Notes under the pieces: model-generated | What the model was told of the DNA's origin: nothing | Databases searched by the model: none | Seen by the model: the letters and a program-made list of their open reading frames with translations, nothing else | Assembly (NCBI RefSeq): GCF_902706295.1 | Contig: NZ_CACSJJ010000014.1 | Span: 1-64,000 of the forward strand | Origin: Arthrobacter sp. 18067 | GTDB lineage: Bacteria > Actinomycetota > Actinomycetes > Actinomycetales > Micrococcaceae | Length of the DNA: 64,000 bases | Direction: 5' to 3' | Program-made: the position numbers and the translations under genes | In this document: positions 35,193 to 44,701 of the stretch, in pieces | Layout: every line of letters begins with the position of its first letter | How positions within the stretch are numbered: position 1 is the stretch's first letter

Positions 35193-36971
35193 CTAGAGAA
35201 CGACCTCGGCGTTCGCGTGTGTGCCGTCATCCTCATAATTGTCCACGCCAGCGAGGTGACGGCCCGCGATGTATCCGAAGGTCAGGGCCGGTCCCAGGTT
35301 GATGCCGCCCGCGGGGTAATGGCCGCCCATGACGTTGGCTTGGTCATTGCCGGCGACGTACAAGCCGTCTATTGGTCCGCCGTCGTTATTGAGCGCCCGT
35401 CCACTCCCATCAGTGTCCACACCGGCGAACGTCCCGAAGCTGCCCGGCACCACTCGGACCGCATAGAACGGACCCTTCTCGATGGGCCCCAAGGACGGAT
35501 TTGGCTGGTTGGTGGGGTCCCCGCCGTAGCGGTTGAAGGCCGTTCCGCCGCGTCCGAAGTCGGGGTCGACGCCGTCACGTGCGTTGGCATTGAACCTGAC
35601 CACGGTTCGGCTCAGTTCTGTGGGGTCAATGCCGCACTTCGCCGCCAGCTCCTCGATCGTCCGGCCCTTGGTGAGGTAGCCGGACCTAAGGTACGGAAAC
35701 AGCGGCACAGGCAGCGGCTTGGCCATTCCCAGCGGGAACCTGCGCACAAACCTGCTGTCCGCGATCTGCCACGACTCTACGGTTTCGCCCTCAGGTGTGG
35801 CGGCCAGGAGAGCCTCGATGTAGTCGTAGTAGCCGTTGGCCTCGTTCACGAACCGCTTCCCGTCGGAGCGGACACCGATGCTGCCGGGCTTGGCACGGTC
35901 CATGATGTGTGGAAACACCCCTGTCCGGCCGTTGCGGTACGGAACCAGCGACACTGGACACCACGCGGCCGGCGACTTCACTGCGGTCTTGAAGCGCGCA
36001 CCAACGGATTGGGCCAGGTTGATGCCATCGCCGGTTGTCTCAGCCGGGGCCAGCGTCCAGTGCTCAAGACCGGTGGGTGTCTTTGGAAACAGCTCCTTGC
36101 GACGCCGCACGTCATGGGGGAATCCGCCGGTTGCCAGTACGACGCCGCGGCTCGCGTTGATCTGCAGCCCACCTTCGGGACCACGCACGACGGCGCCGGT
36201 CACCTTGCCGTTGTCATCGCTAAGCAACGCCGTGGCGGGGGTGGAGACACGAATGTCCACGCCGAGATCGTCAGCAGATTTCATGAGCCTGCCGGTCAGC
36301 GCTGTGCCGTTGACCAGTTGCATGTTGCGCCGGTGGAGCAGCAGGTCCAGGAGGTGGAACCCGAAGCGCCAGCCCGCATGGAAGATGCCTTTGGGATTGC
36401 CCTGGGACGCGGAGAGGAATTTGCTGAGGTCCGGGCCGGCCATGATGCCCATCCCAAGGAAAGAGGTTTCGTAGAGCTGATGACGCATCTTGGCGCGCAG
36501 GGACGGCTTGATGGTTCGTGCGTTAACCGGCTTGGGGCCCACGGAACGGTTGCCTTTGCCGGCCCCGGAGAGATTGCCGTAGATGTCATTGATCTTTCTG
36601 CCGGGAACGAACTGCACCGAGGTCCTGTTGTGGAAGAAGCCCACCATATGCGGAGCAGCCTCAAGGAATGCATCCACCTTCCCGGCCTGGTAGTCGTCGC
36701 CGAGAACCTCGCGGAGGTATGTCCGGAAGGTCTCCTTGTCCTCGTTGACTCCCTCGGCCTTTGCCAATGGGTTGCCGGGTGCCCACGCCCAGCCACCGGA
36801 CCACGACGTTGCACCGCCGCAGACGCTGGACTTTTCCACCACGATCACCTTCAGCCCGTGGAAGGCAGCCGTCACCGCCGCTGAGAGGCCGCCGGCACCT
36901 GAGCCGATGACAAGGACGTCGCAGTCCAGGACGTCGCCGTCAAGAGTAGGGAGAGGCAGGTTGTTGTTCAT
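35193..36971 (-). CDS. FAD-dependent dehydrogenase, ketosteroid-dehydrogenase/fumarate-reductase type
   Basis: The 592-residue flavoprotein begins with an FAD-binding V-L-V-I-G-S-G-A-G-G-L-S-A-A and G-G-A-T-S-W-S-G-G motif and ends with a second FAD contact, G-L-Y-V-A-G-N-D...G-G-H-Y-P-A-G-G-I-N-L-G. This layout matches 3-ketosteroid delta1-dehydrogenases and related enzymes that introduce or reduce a ring double bond. Its ATG overlaps the stop of the OYE-TIM fusion gene, so it is the last gene of a three-gene minus-strand unit. A second, distant homologue is encoded at 46090-47712. Confidence 0.9.
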   Translation of the reverse strand: MNNNLPLPTLDGDVLDCDVLVIGSGAGGLSAAVTAAFHGLKVIVVEKSSVCGGATSWSGGWAWAPGNPLAKAEGVNEDKETFRTYLREVLGDDYQAGKVDAFLEAAPHMVGFFHNRTSVQFVPGRKINDIYGNLSGAGKGNRSVGPKPVNARTIKPSLRAKMRHQLYETSFLGMGIMAGPDLSKFLSASQGNPKGIFHAGWRFGFHLLDLLLHRRNMQLVNGTALTGRLMKSADDLGVDIRVSTPATALLSDDNGKVTGAVVRGPEGGLQINASRGVVLATGGFPHDVRRRKELFPKTPTGLEHWTLAPAETTGDGINLAQSVGARFKTAVKSPAAWCPVSLVPYRNGRTGVFPHIMDRAKPGSIGVRSDGKRFVNEANGYYDYIEALLAATPEGETVESWQIADSRFVRRFPLGMAKPLPVPLFPYLRSGYLTKGRTIEELAAKCGIDPTELSRTVVRFNANARDGVDPDFGRGGTAFNRYGGDPTNQPNPSLGPIEKGPFYAVRVVPGSFGTFAGVDTDGSGRALNNDGGPIDGLYVAGNDQANVMGGHYPAGGINLGPALTFGYIAGRHLAGVDNYEDDGTHANAEVVL

Positions 36972-39922
36972 TTGTTGCTCCAGGTAAATACCGGCGTGCT
37001 GAGGACGGAATCTGCTGCTGCTTTCAGGTGCTTGGCCCAGGCCAGCTCACCCATGGCAGCCACGCTGCTGTCGGAAGGAGTTTCGACGCTCACCGGGGTG
37101 CTTCCGGGGAACGATGCGAGCATGGCCGGGAGGTTGAATTCGCCTTTCCCTGGCACACCCCGCTCGGAGCGGGACTCCATGATCAGCCCCTCCCTGCTTG
37201 GCGGCGGGCTGGCCGGCCCGTCGCAGAGTTGAATCAAGGGCACCAGGTCCGCGGCGTCTTCAAGTTCGGCCCATGAGCCCCCGAATCGGTTGACGTGGAG
37301 CGCATCCACCACGACTTTGCAGTCGGCGTGGTCCGCGAGCGCGACGGCCTGCGGGATCGACCGGACGGCCTGGTACGCGATGGGCTCCAGGGTGGGGACA
37401 ATTCCATACGCTTTGCCGTCCTGCGTCATCTGTGCCAGGTGATCCCCGAAACGGTCGAGGTCCGGATCAGCGCATGCGACAGTCAGGGTGGACGCTCCCA
37501 GCGCTTGGCCAGCCTCCATCATCTGCAGCCAGGCTTCGCGTTGATCGATCCCGTTCTGTAGGCCGGTGCCGTCCAGGAGCAGGAACTCGATGTCTTCAAC
37601 GGTGATCCCGGTGTAGGCCATTCGGGCAAGGGTTTCGCGGAGCATGGGCGAGCCGGGCTGAAGGTTGTACGGACGCTCGGTGGGGGTGACGGGCCTTACC
37701 CGTGCACCAATGAAGTCGAACCCGGCTTCGGCGGCGATACTCACCAAATCCGGTGGCGCTGTCCCGACGAGGGATAGCTGGGCGAGTCCCAGCCTGCGGG
37801 TTGGGACTGCGTCAGAGACCGTGAGATCGCCGGTGTGCTGCGAGATCGCCGTAAGGGTCCGGCGATCCGGCACCGTTCCCGCGATGTCAGCGACGTCAGC
37901 GTTGTCAGCGCGGGCGGACAGCGAGGCCGCGATTCGTTGGGCTGCGTCATACCCACTCTTGACGGCGTTGGACACGATGGCAGGCGTCCTGTCGACGACG
38001 GTTCCGGCCAGGGCGACGGGGACGGCCGCGGCCAGGCTCAGCTCCACTTCCCGCTGCTCCAGTGTTAGGGGTCCGTCCAAGGGCAGCACAGATCGGGATA
38101 CCAACAGCTCCCCCGGAGCTTCGATCCACTGGTCGTCCATCCCGGAACGGCGGATTCGAACCCTGCTGCCGTCGAGCTCCTCGATGCTGCTGGAGAGGAA
38201 AATCCGAACCCGTGGATTGGCTTCCAGACGGGGCACGGCAAGGATTTTGGCCCGGCGTCCGGATTCCGGTGCCAACGCTTCCTGCGGGCCGACGATCAAC
38301 ACAGCGGTTCCTTGGGACGCCAGGGTGTCGGCCACGCTCATGGCCACGGAATCGGCACCCCAAATGGTCACGGCTTCCGGCGCCGGGCCAGCCGAACCGG
38401 ACAAGTCGCCCTCGAGGATCTCAGGATGGGCGGCCAGCCAGTCCCTGATATCGGACACAGCAGGTGAATCACGGCCGATAAACCCAACCGCGGGCCGTCG
38501 GCCGCCGGTAGCGATCACAACGGCGTTGGCGCCGAAATCACGGGCCAGCGCGCCAGCGTCGGATGTATCAACGTGGGAACCCAAGCGGACCTCCACTCCC
38601 AATCGGTCGTTTTCCGCCGCCGACCAGTCGGCGAAGCGGTGGAAGTCAGGCGTGGACCTCATGCGCTCGGCGAGGGCGAACTGCCCACCTGGCCGTGCGC
38701 CGTCGTCCACCAACGTCACGCGGGCACCGGCCCCGGCGAGTTCGCGGGCAGCGGTGAGTCCTGCAGGACCAGCACCGACCACCACAACATGCGACGACGG
38801 GCGGACGGCTGGCGTCGGAACCGGTACACGTGAACGCCCAACCGCGGGATTGACCGTGCAGGTCACCTGGCCCAGCCCGAGGTTGTCGATGCACACGTTG
38901 CAGGCGATACAAGGCCGGTAGCGCTCGCCCCTCAGCACGCCGCCAACAAACGCGGGATCTGCGTGAATGGCGCGGGCCAGGCTCACGAAATCGCAGGTTC
39001 CCTCCGACAGGACTTCCTCGATGATTTCCGGACTGTTGAGCCGTCCGGCCATCCCCAGCGGGAGCCCAAACCGGCGGTAAGCCTTGGCGTAGTCGGACAG
39101 GATCCCGGGCTTCCACTCCCCCGACTGAACGATCCATTCCCCGGCGTCGTAACTGCCCGCGGAAAGGTCCAGGAAGTCGAGCTTATCCAGACGGGCTTTG
39201 CCGATGATGGCCACCTGTTGCTCAGCGCTGATGCCGTCGGAGGGACCTTCCACTACGGAGACCCTCATGCCCACGATGGTTTCCGGCACCGCCTCGCGAA
39301 CTGCATCGATGACCAGGTTCATGAAGAACTCCGGTGCTGCGAACTCGTCCGTCCGGTGATTGGAAATGGGCGACATGAACTGGTGGATCAGGTACCCGTG
39401 GGCACCGTGGAGGTTGATGACGTCGAAGCCAGCGGCCACCGCGCGACGAGCCGCAGCAGCGTAAGCGGCCACGAGCTCGTAGCATTCAGCAGCCGTGAGT
39501 TCCTGCGGAACCTCGCCACCCGCCGTCGGGCACGCAACCGGCGACGGCGCGAGGTTCTTGAACCCGGAAACAGCGCACTGCGCGGTGCGGCCGCCGTGAT
39601 TAAGTTCGACGGCGGCAAGCGCACCTTCGGCGTGCAGGGCGTCCGTGAGCCGGCGGAGGCCGGGAATCATGTCATCCGTGTGCAGGCCAAGCTGGTGGGT
39701 TCGGCCCTTGCCGTCAGCCCGGACATAGGTGGCTTCGGTGGTGACCATGCCGAGGCCGGCCTTGGCACGGGTGACCAGGTAGTCGATGTATTGCTCGGTG
39801 ATGTAGCCGTCCGTGGTGCCGTAGTTGCGTTCCATGGGGGCGGAGGCGAGGCGGTTCCGGAGGGTCTTGGGGGTGCGGCCGTTGCGGCCCAGGGTCAGTG
39901 GTGTTGCGGCTGAAGGGTTCAT
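36968..39922 (-). CDS. Fusion of FadH/OYE-type enoate reductase and xylose-isomerase-like TIM barrel
   Basis: The 984-residue protein has three parts. Residues 1-335 form an Old Yellow Enzyme barrel (H-G-A-H-G-Y-L-I-H-Q-F with His172/His175/Tyr177). C338, C341, C344 and C355 can hold a 4Fe-4S cluster, and about 378-670 carry a dinucleotide domain (V-V-G-A-G-P-A-G-L-T), as in 2,4-dienoyl-CoA reductase. A sugar-phosphate isomerase/epimerase-like barrel fills about 708-984 (L-G-L-A-Q-L-S-L, V-E-D-I-E-F-L-L-L-D). No stop or frameshift separates the parts. Neighbours are a KstD-like flavoprotein and a MocA dehydrogenase, so ring reduction coupled to isomerisation of a polyhydroxylated substrate is plausible; the substrate is unknown. 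Confidence 0.88.
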   Translation of the reverse strand: MNPSAATPLTLGRNGRTPKTLRNRLASAPMERNYGTTDGYITEQYIDYLVTRAKAGLGMVTTEATYVRADGKGRTHQLGLHTDDMIPGLRRLTDALHAEGALAAVELNHGGRTAQCAVSGFKNLAPSPVACPTAGGEVPQELTAAECYELVAAYAAAARRAVAAGFDVINLHGAHGYLIHQFMSPISNHRTDEFAAPEFFMNLVIDAVREAVPETIVGMRVSVVEGPSDGISAEQQVAIIGKARLDKLDFLDLSAGSYDAGEWIVQSGEWKPGILSDYAKAYRRFGLPLGMAGRLNSPEIIEEVLSEGTCDFVSLARAIHADPAFVGGVLRGERYRPCIACNVCIDNLGLGQVTCTVNPAVGRSRVPVPTPAVRPSSHVVVVGAGPAGLTAARELAGAGARVTLVDDGARPGGQFALAERMRSTPDFHRFADWSAAENDRLGVEVRLGSHVDTSDAGALARDFGANAVVIATGGRRPAVGFIGRDSPAVSDIRDWLAAHPEILEGDLSGSAGPAPEAVTIWGADSVAMSVADTLASQGTAVLIVGPQEALAPESGRRAKILAVPRLEANPRVRIFLSSSIEELDGSRVRIRRSGMDDQWIEAPGELLVSRSVLPLDGPLTLEQREVELSLAAAVPVALAGTVVDRTPAIVSNAVKSGYDAAQRIAASLSARADNADVADIAGTVPDRRTLTAISQHTGDLTVSDAVPTRRLGLAQLSLVGTAPPDLVSIAAEAGFDFIGARVRPVTPTERPYNLQPGSPMLRETLARMAYTGITVEDIEFLLLDGTGLQNGIDQREAWLQMMEAGQALGASTLTVACADPDLDRFGDHLAQMTQDGKAYGIVPTLEPIAYQAVRSIPQAVALADHADCKVVVDALHVNRFGGSWAELEDAADLVPLIQLCDGPASPPPSREGLIMESRSERGVPGKGEFNLPAMLASFPGSTPVSVETPSDSSVAAMGELAWAKHLKAAADSVLSTPVFTWSNK

Positions 39923-41085
39923 GGCTGGCCTGCCACTTTCCCGCGGCTTCGCAGCTGGTCAGTCGCTGCGCGGGCGGAGGGAATGGCTGCATGGGCGCGA
40001 TGTACTTCAGCAAAGCGGACGGGTTGACCGGTGCGTGAAGATTCGTAAACGGCAAGAAGGATCCGCAACGACTTCAGTGCGTCCTTGCCCGTGATGGCCG
40101 GTTCCGTGCCGGTTTCCAGGGCCTGGACGAAGTCCTTGACCTGCAGTTTGTGGAACGGAATCAACTGTCCGTTGATGACAGACAGGTCGACGTTTGGCTC
40201 CACGCCGTCCGGATGGACAGGTTCGACGACGATCTTCCCGCCCACCGCCCACAGGTCCAGACGGCCATCGCTGCCTTCCGGGAATTCCGTGAGGGAAGCC
40301 GAGGCGCCCGTTTCACCGGTGATGCGGAGCTGGATTCCGAGGTTGGGCGACACTGCTGTGGAGGCCTCGAGCGTTGCCATGGCTCCGGACGTGAAGGTGA
40401 TGACCGCCGTCGCGGAATCTTCTACCTCTATGTAATCGCCGTGGCGGTACGTGTTGACCTTGCCGTAAACCTCGGCGACGTCCCCGAGGTACCACTGGAG
40501 GAGGTCGATCTGGTGCACGGCCTGGGACATCAGGACCCCGCCGCCATCGTTTTCCCAGGTGCCACGCCAGGCATCCCGGTTGTAGTACTCCGGAGCGCGG
40601 TTCAGCATGACCGAACACTGGGCCATGATGGCGCGGCCCAACGTGCCGTCGTCGATCGCTGCCCGGATCTTCTGCGACGCCGGCCAGAACCGACGCTGAA
40701 ACAGGACCCCAAGCTGGACCCCGGCTTCATCGCACGCTGCCACCATTCGCTCGGCGGACTCCAGCTTGGTGGCTATGGGCTTCTCGCACAGGACGTTCAC
40801 GCCTGCTGCGGCAGCCTGCAACACCACGTCCTCGTGCGTGGGGTGCGGCGTGCAGACGGAGACGATGTCCAGGTCCAGCTCGAGGAGCTCATCCACGCTG
40901 GTCACCGCGTGCGGGACTCCCCAGCTCTTTGCTGTTGCAGAGGCCCGGTCCGGATCCACATCGCAGACGCCAACGATCCGGACGTTGTCCAAGGCCCTGA
41001 AAGCTTCCAAGTGGTTGCGGGAAATGGCGCCGCAACCCGCGATTCCAACGCGGAAGATACGGGGTGCGGTTGCTGACGAAGACAT
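39919..41085 (-). CDS. Gfo/Idh/MocA family oxidoreductase
   Basis: The 388-residue enzyme has a Rossmann start (V-G-I-A-G-C-G-A-I-S), the L-C-E-K-P-I-A-T motif with the catalytic Lys, and G-G-G-V-L-M-S-Q-A-V-H-Q-I-D in the C-terminal domain. This family oxidises sugars, cyclitols and related ring polyols. ATG 41085 is chosen over the in-frame TTG 41097 because GGA lies at a usable distance. It overlaps the fusion gene by ATGA and heads the three-gene unit, 127 bp after the MHS transporter. Confidence 0.9.
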   Translation of the reverse strand: MSSSATAPRIFRVGIAGCGAISRNHLEAFRALDNVRIVGVCDVDPDRASATAKSWGVPHAVTSVDELLELDLDIVSVCTPHPTHEDVVLQAAAAGVNVLCEKPIATKLESAERMVAACDEAGVQLGVLFQRRFWPASQKIRAAIDDGTLGRAIMAQCSVMLNRAPEYYNRDAWRGTWENDGGGVLMSQAVHQIDLLQWYLGDVAEVYGKVNTYRHGDYIEVEDSATAVITFTSGAMATLEASTAVSPNLGIQLRITGETGASASLTEFPEGSDGRLDLWAVGGKIVVEPVHPDGVEPNVDLSVINGQLIPFHKLQVKDFVQALETGTEPAITGKDALKSLRILLAVYESSRTGQPVRFAEVHRAHAAIPSARAATDQLRSRGKVAGQP

Positions 41086-41130
41086 GAGGTGATCCAACTT
41101 TCGGGCAAATGAGTCGTTTGCTTTGGTGCC

Positions 41131-41195
41131 GATGCGGCGGGGCCGGTACTGATGTGGCGGGGCCGGTGCCGGGCAGCTGGGAACTGCCGCCCGGC
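41131..41195 (-). repeat. Tandem 20-bp repeat and hairpin between transporter and MocA genes
   Basis: GATGYGGCGGGGCCGGT occurs at 41131 and 41151. A GCCGGGC/GCCCGGC hairpin (41168-41174 with 41189-41195) follows toward the transporter. It may reduce or separate transcription between the transporter and the enzymes. Confidence 0.45.
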
Positions 41196-41212
41196 GTCGT
41201 GCGTGGTATTTG

Positions 41213-42571
41213 CTACTTGAGGGAAATCCGCGGTTTGCCGAGGTCCTCGAGAGGCACGTTGTAGGTTTCCCGGGCCGTCATGATGGCGATGGCCGAGGCC
41301 GCCAGGCACAGGATGGTGAAGCCGGCTACGGGCATCCAGCCGTTCGGTCCCGGCTGGGCCAACAGCGTTGCGATAGCCGGTGCGAAGCCGGCCAGGATCA
41401 GGCCGATCTGGCTGCCAATCGCCATGCCGGAGTAGCGGACCGCTGCCGGGAACATCTCCGGGAAGAACACCGTCCACACACCGTTCCAGCAGGAGTAGAA
41501 GACGGTCATGTTCAGGAACCCGAACAGGAAAATCAGGGCGATGTTCTGCTCGCTGATTGCCCAGAAGTAGCCGACTGTGGTCAGGGCGCATCCTATGGCA
41601 CCAACCAGCAGGACTTTCTTCCGGCCAATGCGGTCCGAGATGACGGCCGAGATGGGAATGGTCACCATGGAAAGGCCAATGGTCACTGCGTTCACGGTCA
41701 GCATGAGCGTGCGGTCGATGCCAACGGCGGGGCCCGTGGCGTAGGCCAATGCGTACACCGTGAAGGTGGTCTGCATGACCGAGAACAGCATCACCACGCC
41801 CACGCGCAGGACGTCGCGCCACTGGGTCTTGAGAACTGCGACAGCGGGGATCGCCTTGGGCTTGTAGTGCTCCACGATCTCTTCAAACACCGGTGGCTCA
41901 TCCAGCCGGGTCCGGATCCAGTAAGCCACGGCCAGGACGACTACCGAGAGCCAGAACGGCACGCGCCAACCCCAGCTGAGGAGCTGGTCTTCGGGCAGGG
42001 CGGCCAGTGGGATGAAGACGATGGTGGACAAGACCATCCCCGATGCATATCCGGTCATCACGAAGCTGGTGAAGAAGGCGCGGCGGCCTTCCGGCGAGTG
42101 TTCCATGGTGAGCGTCGAGGCACCCGCGGCTTCAGCGCCGGCGGAGAAGCCCTGGGCAAGGCGGCCCACCAGCAACAACGCCGTTGCCCAGTAGCCGATC
42201 TGTCCATACGTGGGCAGGAATCCGATGCCGATCGAAGCGACGCCCATGATCACCAGCGTGACCATCAACGCCTGTTTCCGGCCGATTTTGTCACCATAGT
42301 GGCTCATCACCAAGCCGCCCAGTGGCCTTGCAAGGTAGCCGACGCCGAACGTGGCCATGGCTCCGAGCAGTGCCACAACAGGGTCGCCGCCCGGGAAGAA
42401 GATCTTGGGGAAGATCAGTGCGGCGGCGGTGCCGTAGATGAAGAAGTCGTAGTACTCCAGGGTGGATCCAAGGAAGGAGGCGAGTGCCGCCTTCTTCGGC
42501 ATTTTGACGTGATCAACCGGCGATGCCGCGTTGTTGACGCCCGAGGGCGAGTGCTGCTGCACGTGTCCCAT
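41213..42571 (-). CDS. MHS-family metabolite:H+ symporter (shikimate/proline-betaine type)
   Basis: The 452-residue MFS protein has the metabolite:H+ symporter hallmarks: L-G-S-T-L-E-Y-Y-D-F-F-I-Y-G in span 1, R-P-L-G-G-L-V-M-S-H-Y-G-D-K-I-G-R-K in the first loop, and G-R-L-A-Q-G-F-S-A-G-A-E in span 4. Family members import shikimate, citrate, ketoglutarate or betaine. GGAG precedes ATG 42571. As the first gene upstream of the oxidoreductase unit it probably imports the ring acid that these enzymes degrade (inference). Confidence 0.92.
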   Translation of the reverse strand: MGHVQQHSPSGVNNAASPVDHVKMPKKAALASFLGSTLEYYDFFIYGTAAALIFPKIFFPGGDPVVALLGAMATFGVGYLARPLGGLVMSHYGDKIGRKQALMVTLVIMGVASIGIGFLPTYGQIGYWATALLLVGRLAQGFSAGAEAAGASTLTMEHSPEGRRAFFTSFVMTGYASGMVLSTIVFIPLAALPEDQLLSWGWRVPFWLSVVVLAVAYWIRTRLDEPPVFEEIVEHYKPKAIPAVAVLKTQWRDVLRVGVVMLFSVMQTTFTVYALAYATGPAVGIDRTLMLTVNAVTIGLSMVTIPISAVISDRIGRKKVLLVGAIGCALTTVGYFWAISEQNIALIFLFGFLNMTVFYSCWNGVWTVFFPEMFPAAVRYSGMAIGSQIGLILAGFAPAIATLLAQPGPNGWMPVAGFTILCLAASAIAIMTARETYNVPLEDLGKPRISLK

Positions 42572-42799
42572 ACTGTCTCCTCATTGAGTGCCGCGGGAAT
42601 GGCACCGCCGTGGTGCCTTGCCCGGCAAAGAATTAGACGAGGCTCAGATCGCCGGCCGCTGCTTTGTTGTGCTGCCCATCCGGTGGCCGTTATGACGATT
42701 CCGGAAGGTGTGCTCGAGATCACAGGCGATTGTTCCTCTGGGATCGACTGTAGGACTTAGATCACACGGCCCGGGCAAACTTCCCGTTGAACGGGATGA

Positions 42800-43606
42800 C
42801 TATGCCGGCCCGGTCTGAGGGAGCCACGGACGGGAGCCATAAGGCCGTCGCTCGGCACCCATTGTGCGGGACAGGCCGCGGCCCGCCGCCACCAGTACGG
42901 GCAGGATCAGCCCAGCGTCTTCGTCAACGGAAGGCACGACGACGGATATCGCACCGATGACGGCTTGGCCCTGGCCAAACACAGGCACGGAATAGGCAGT
43001 GTTCTCCTCCACCAGGACACCGACCAACCGGGCATAGCCACGCTCACGGATGAGGGCGAGTTGGCTGCGGAGCTTGGCCGGATCCGTCTCTGTGGCGGGC
43101 GTGGTTTTCTCCAACTTCCCGGCCAGGAAGCGGTCCTGCACCCAGCCCGGCATGTGCGCCATCATGGCCATTCCGGATGACGTGGTGTGGATGTCCAAGC
43201 GGCCTGCCACCTGCGCCAGGTTCATGACCGTTCCATGCCGGTCCAGGCGTTCAAGGTAGAGCACACTGGTGGTTTCCACGTCCGGAATGGACAGGGCCAC
43301 GTGTTCCCGGACAGCAGCGTGGACACCCTCCAGGAACGGCAATCCGCGGCGCCGGAACTCCTCCAAGGGATTACTGCGCGAGGCCAGCTCCCACATCTTC
43401 ATGCCAACGCCGAATTCGCCGGCCGCGTTGCGTTCGAGGAGTCCGCTGGCTGCCAAATCCATGGCCATGCGGTGCACCGTACTGCGGGACATGCCGGTGA
43501 TCCGGACCATCTCCTTCAGCGGAAGCCACGGCTGGCCCTTGGAGAAAGCGTCCATGATCTTCACGACGCGTTCGATCACGGACTCGCCCGACGCCGAGTT
43601 TGCCAT
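42800..43606 (-). CDS. IclR-family transcriptional regulator
   Basis: The 268-residue protein has an N-terminal winged helix (about 8-70, with M-S-R-S-T-V-H-R-M-A-M-D-L) and the IclR effector domain with H-T-T-S-S-G-M-A-M-M and R-E-R-G-Y-A-R. ATG 43606 has GGAGG 5 nt upstream; the longer reading from 43795 would overlap the divergent LysR gene. It lies directly upstream of the MHS transporter on the same strand and back-to-back with the LysR gene, so it is the likely regulator of the minus-strand catabolic genes. Confidence 0.92.
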   Translation of the reverse strand: MANSASGESVIERVVKIMDAFSKGQPWLPLKEMVRITGMSRSTVHRMAMDLAASGLLERNAAGEFGVGMKMWELASRSNPLEEFRRRGLPFLEGVHAAVREHVALSIPDVETTSVLYLERLDRHGTVMNLAQVAGRLDIHTTSSGMAMMAHMPGWVQDRFLAGKLEKTTPATETDPAKLRSQLALIRERGYARLVGVLVEENTAYSVPVFGQGQAVIGAISVVVPSVDEDAGLILPVLVAAGRGLSRTMGAERRPYGSRPWLPQTGPA

Positions 43607-43693
43607 GATGCCTCCGTACTTTCCGGTCACTGCAACCCGGACCTCAAAACCCAATATAGCCTTGCAGTGGAGCGTGAAAACCCGGGAGGCAAC

Positions 43694-44590
43694 GTGGAAC
43701 TGCGGCAAATCGAGGCCTTCCTGGCGGTGGCCGAGGAACTGCACTTCGGCAGGGCGGCAGAACGACTCAGGATGGCGCAGTCGCCGCTGAGCCAAACCAT
43801 CAAGAAGCTCGAAAAGGGGCTGGGCGCACCACTTTTTGAACGCAACACCCGGTCCGTCACGCTAACCACGGCCGGCCACTCCCTTTTGCCGCACGCCCGC
43901 AGGATCCTGGAGGAAGTGGACCTCGCCCGCAGAGCCGTCAGTGCAGGTTCCGGGACTGTTTATGGCAAGCTCGCCATCGGCTTTTCCGGGGCTTTGAACC
44001 ACGCCACGCTTCCACCGTTGACGCGGGCATTGCGCCAGCACTACCCCCATCTGGATGTGACACTGCACGGCGGCCTGTTGACCCAGGAAGCACTCCAACA
44101 ACTAAGCAATGGCGCCCTGGACTTGGCCTTCATCGGCCTTCCCATCGACGCACCTTCTCTGGCCACCCGCCGCATTGCCACCGAACGGCTGGGAGTCACG
44201 GTGCCTGCGGACCACCCGTTTGCCGGGCAGGCCTCGGTGGAGATGGCTGAACTGGCCGGCGATCCCTTTATCACCATGCCCGCCGCGCAGGGGTCCACGC
44301 TGCGCGAGGTCACTTTCGCGGCCTGTGCTGCAGCCGGATTCCGTCCCAGGATCAGCCAGGAGGTCTCCGACCCTTACACGGCGCTTTCCCTCGTGGCCGG
44401 CGGCGTGGGCATCAGCCTCATGCCCGAATCGATTGAGGGAATCATGCCTGCCGGTATCGTTTTCCTGCCCCTGGAAGGTGAAGACGTCCTGCTGTTTTCC
44501 GGTCTCGCGTGGAACCCCACTGCGATGTCGCCGGCGGTGCGGGCCGCCCTTCAGGTGGCCGAGGAAGTGCTGCCTACCCCCGCAGACTAG
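43694..44590 (+). CDS. LysR-family transcriptional regulator (CbbR/CatR-like)
   Basis: The 298-residue protein has the LysR winged helix (M-E-L-R-Q-I-E-A-F-L-A-V-A-E-E-L-H-F-G-R-A-A-E in the first 23 residues) and the two-lobed effector domain. Regulators with the F-G-R-A-A-E-R-L form often control aromatic and ring-acid catabolism. The start is GTG 43694 with GGGAGG 4 nt upstream. It shares an 87-bp promoter region with the IclR gene and precedes the YciI operon, which has a strong palindrome in its promoter. Confidence 0.92.
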   Translation: MELRQIEAFLAVAEELHFGRAAERLRMAQSPLSQTIKKLEKGLGAPLFERNTRSVTLTTAGHSLLPHARRILEEVDLARRAVSAGSGTVYGKLAIGFSGALNHATLPPLTRALRQHYPHLDVTLHGGLLTQEALQQLSNGALDLAFIGLPIDAPSLATRRIATERLGVTVPADHPFAGQASVEMAELAGDPFITMPAAQGSTLREVTFAACAAAGFRPRISQEVSDPYTALSLVAGGVGISLMPESIEGIMPAGIVFLPLEGEDVLLFSGLAWNPTAMSPAVRAALQVAEEVLPTPAD

Positions 44591-44592
44591 TC

Positions 44593-44648
44593 ACTATGTG
44601 CTATTTGCACATAGTTATAGATCAACTAAGTATTGGACAAGGACCAAT
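44593..44648. promoter_or_regulatory. Two inverted repeats upstream of the YciI operon
   Basis: ACTATGTGC-N5-GCACATAGT (44593-44615) is a perfect 9-bp inverted repeat. ATTGG-N7-CCAAT (44632-44648) follows. Both fit the size of dimeric-regulator operators and lie between the LysR gene and the operon it probably controls. Confidence 0.6.
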
Positions 44649-44701
44649 GAGTTACCCAGCATTGAGGAAAGCCCCAACCACTCAATGACGAGGACAACCT
44701 C

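Noticed and set aside
41213..42571. MHS transporter as a firm shikimate transporter
   Set aside because: The family also carries citrate, ketoglutarate and betaine, and no shikimate enzyme is adjacent, so only the family is called.
41210..42760. Plus-strand 516-codon frame opposite the MHS transporter
   Set aside because: It is rich in His, Gly and Asp as expected from the antisense of a membrane protein; the minus strand encodes a clear transporter.
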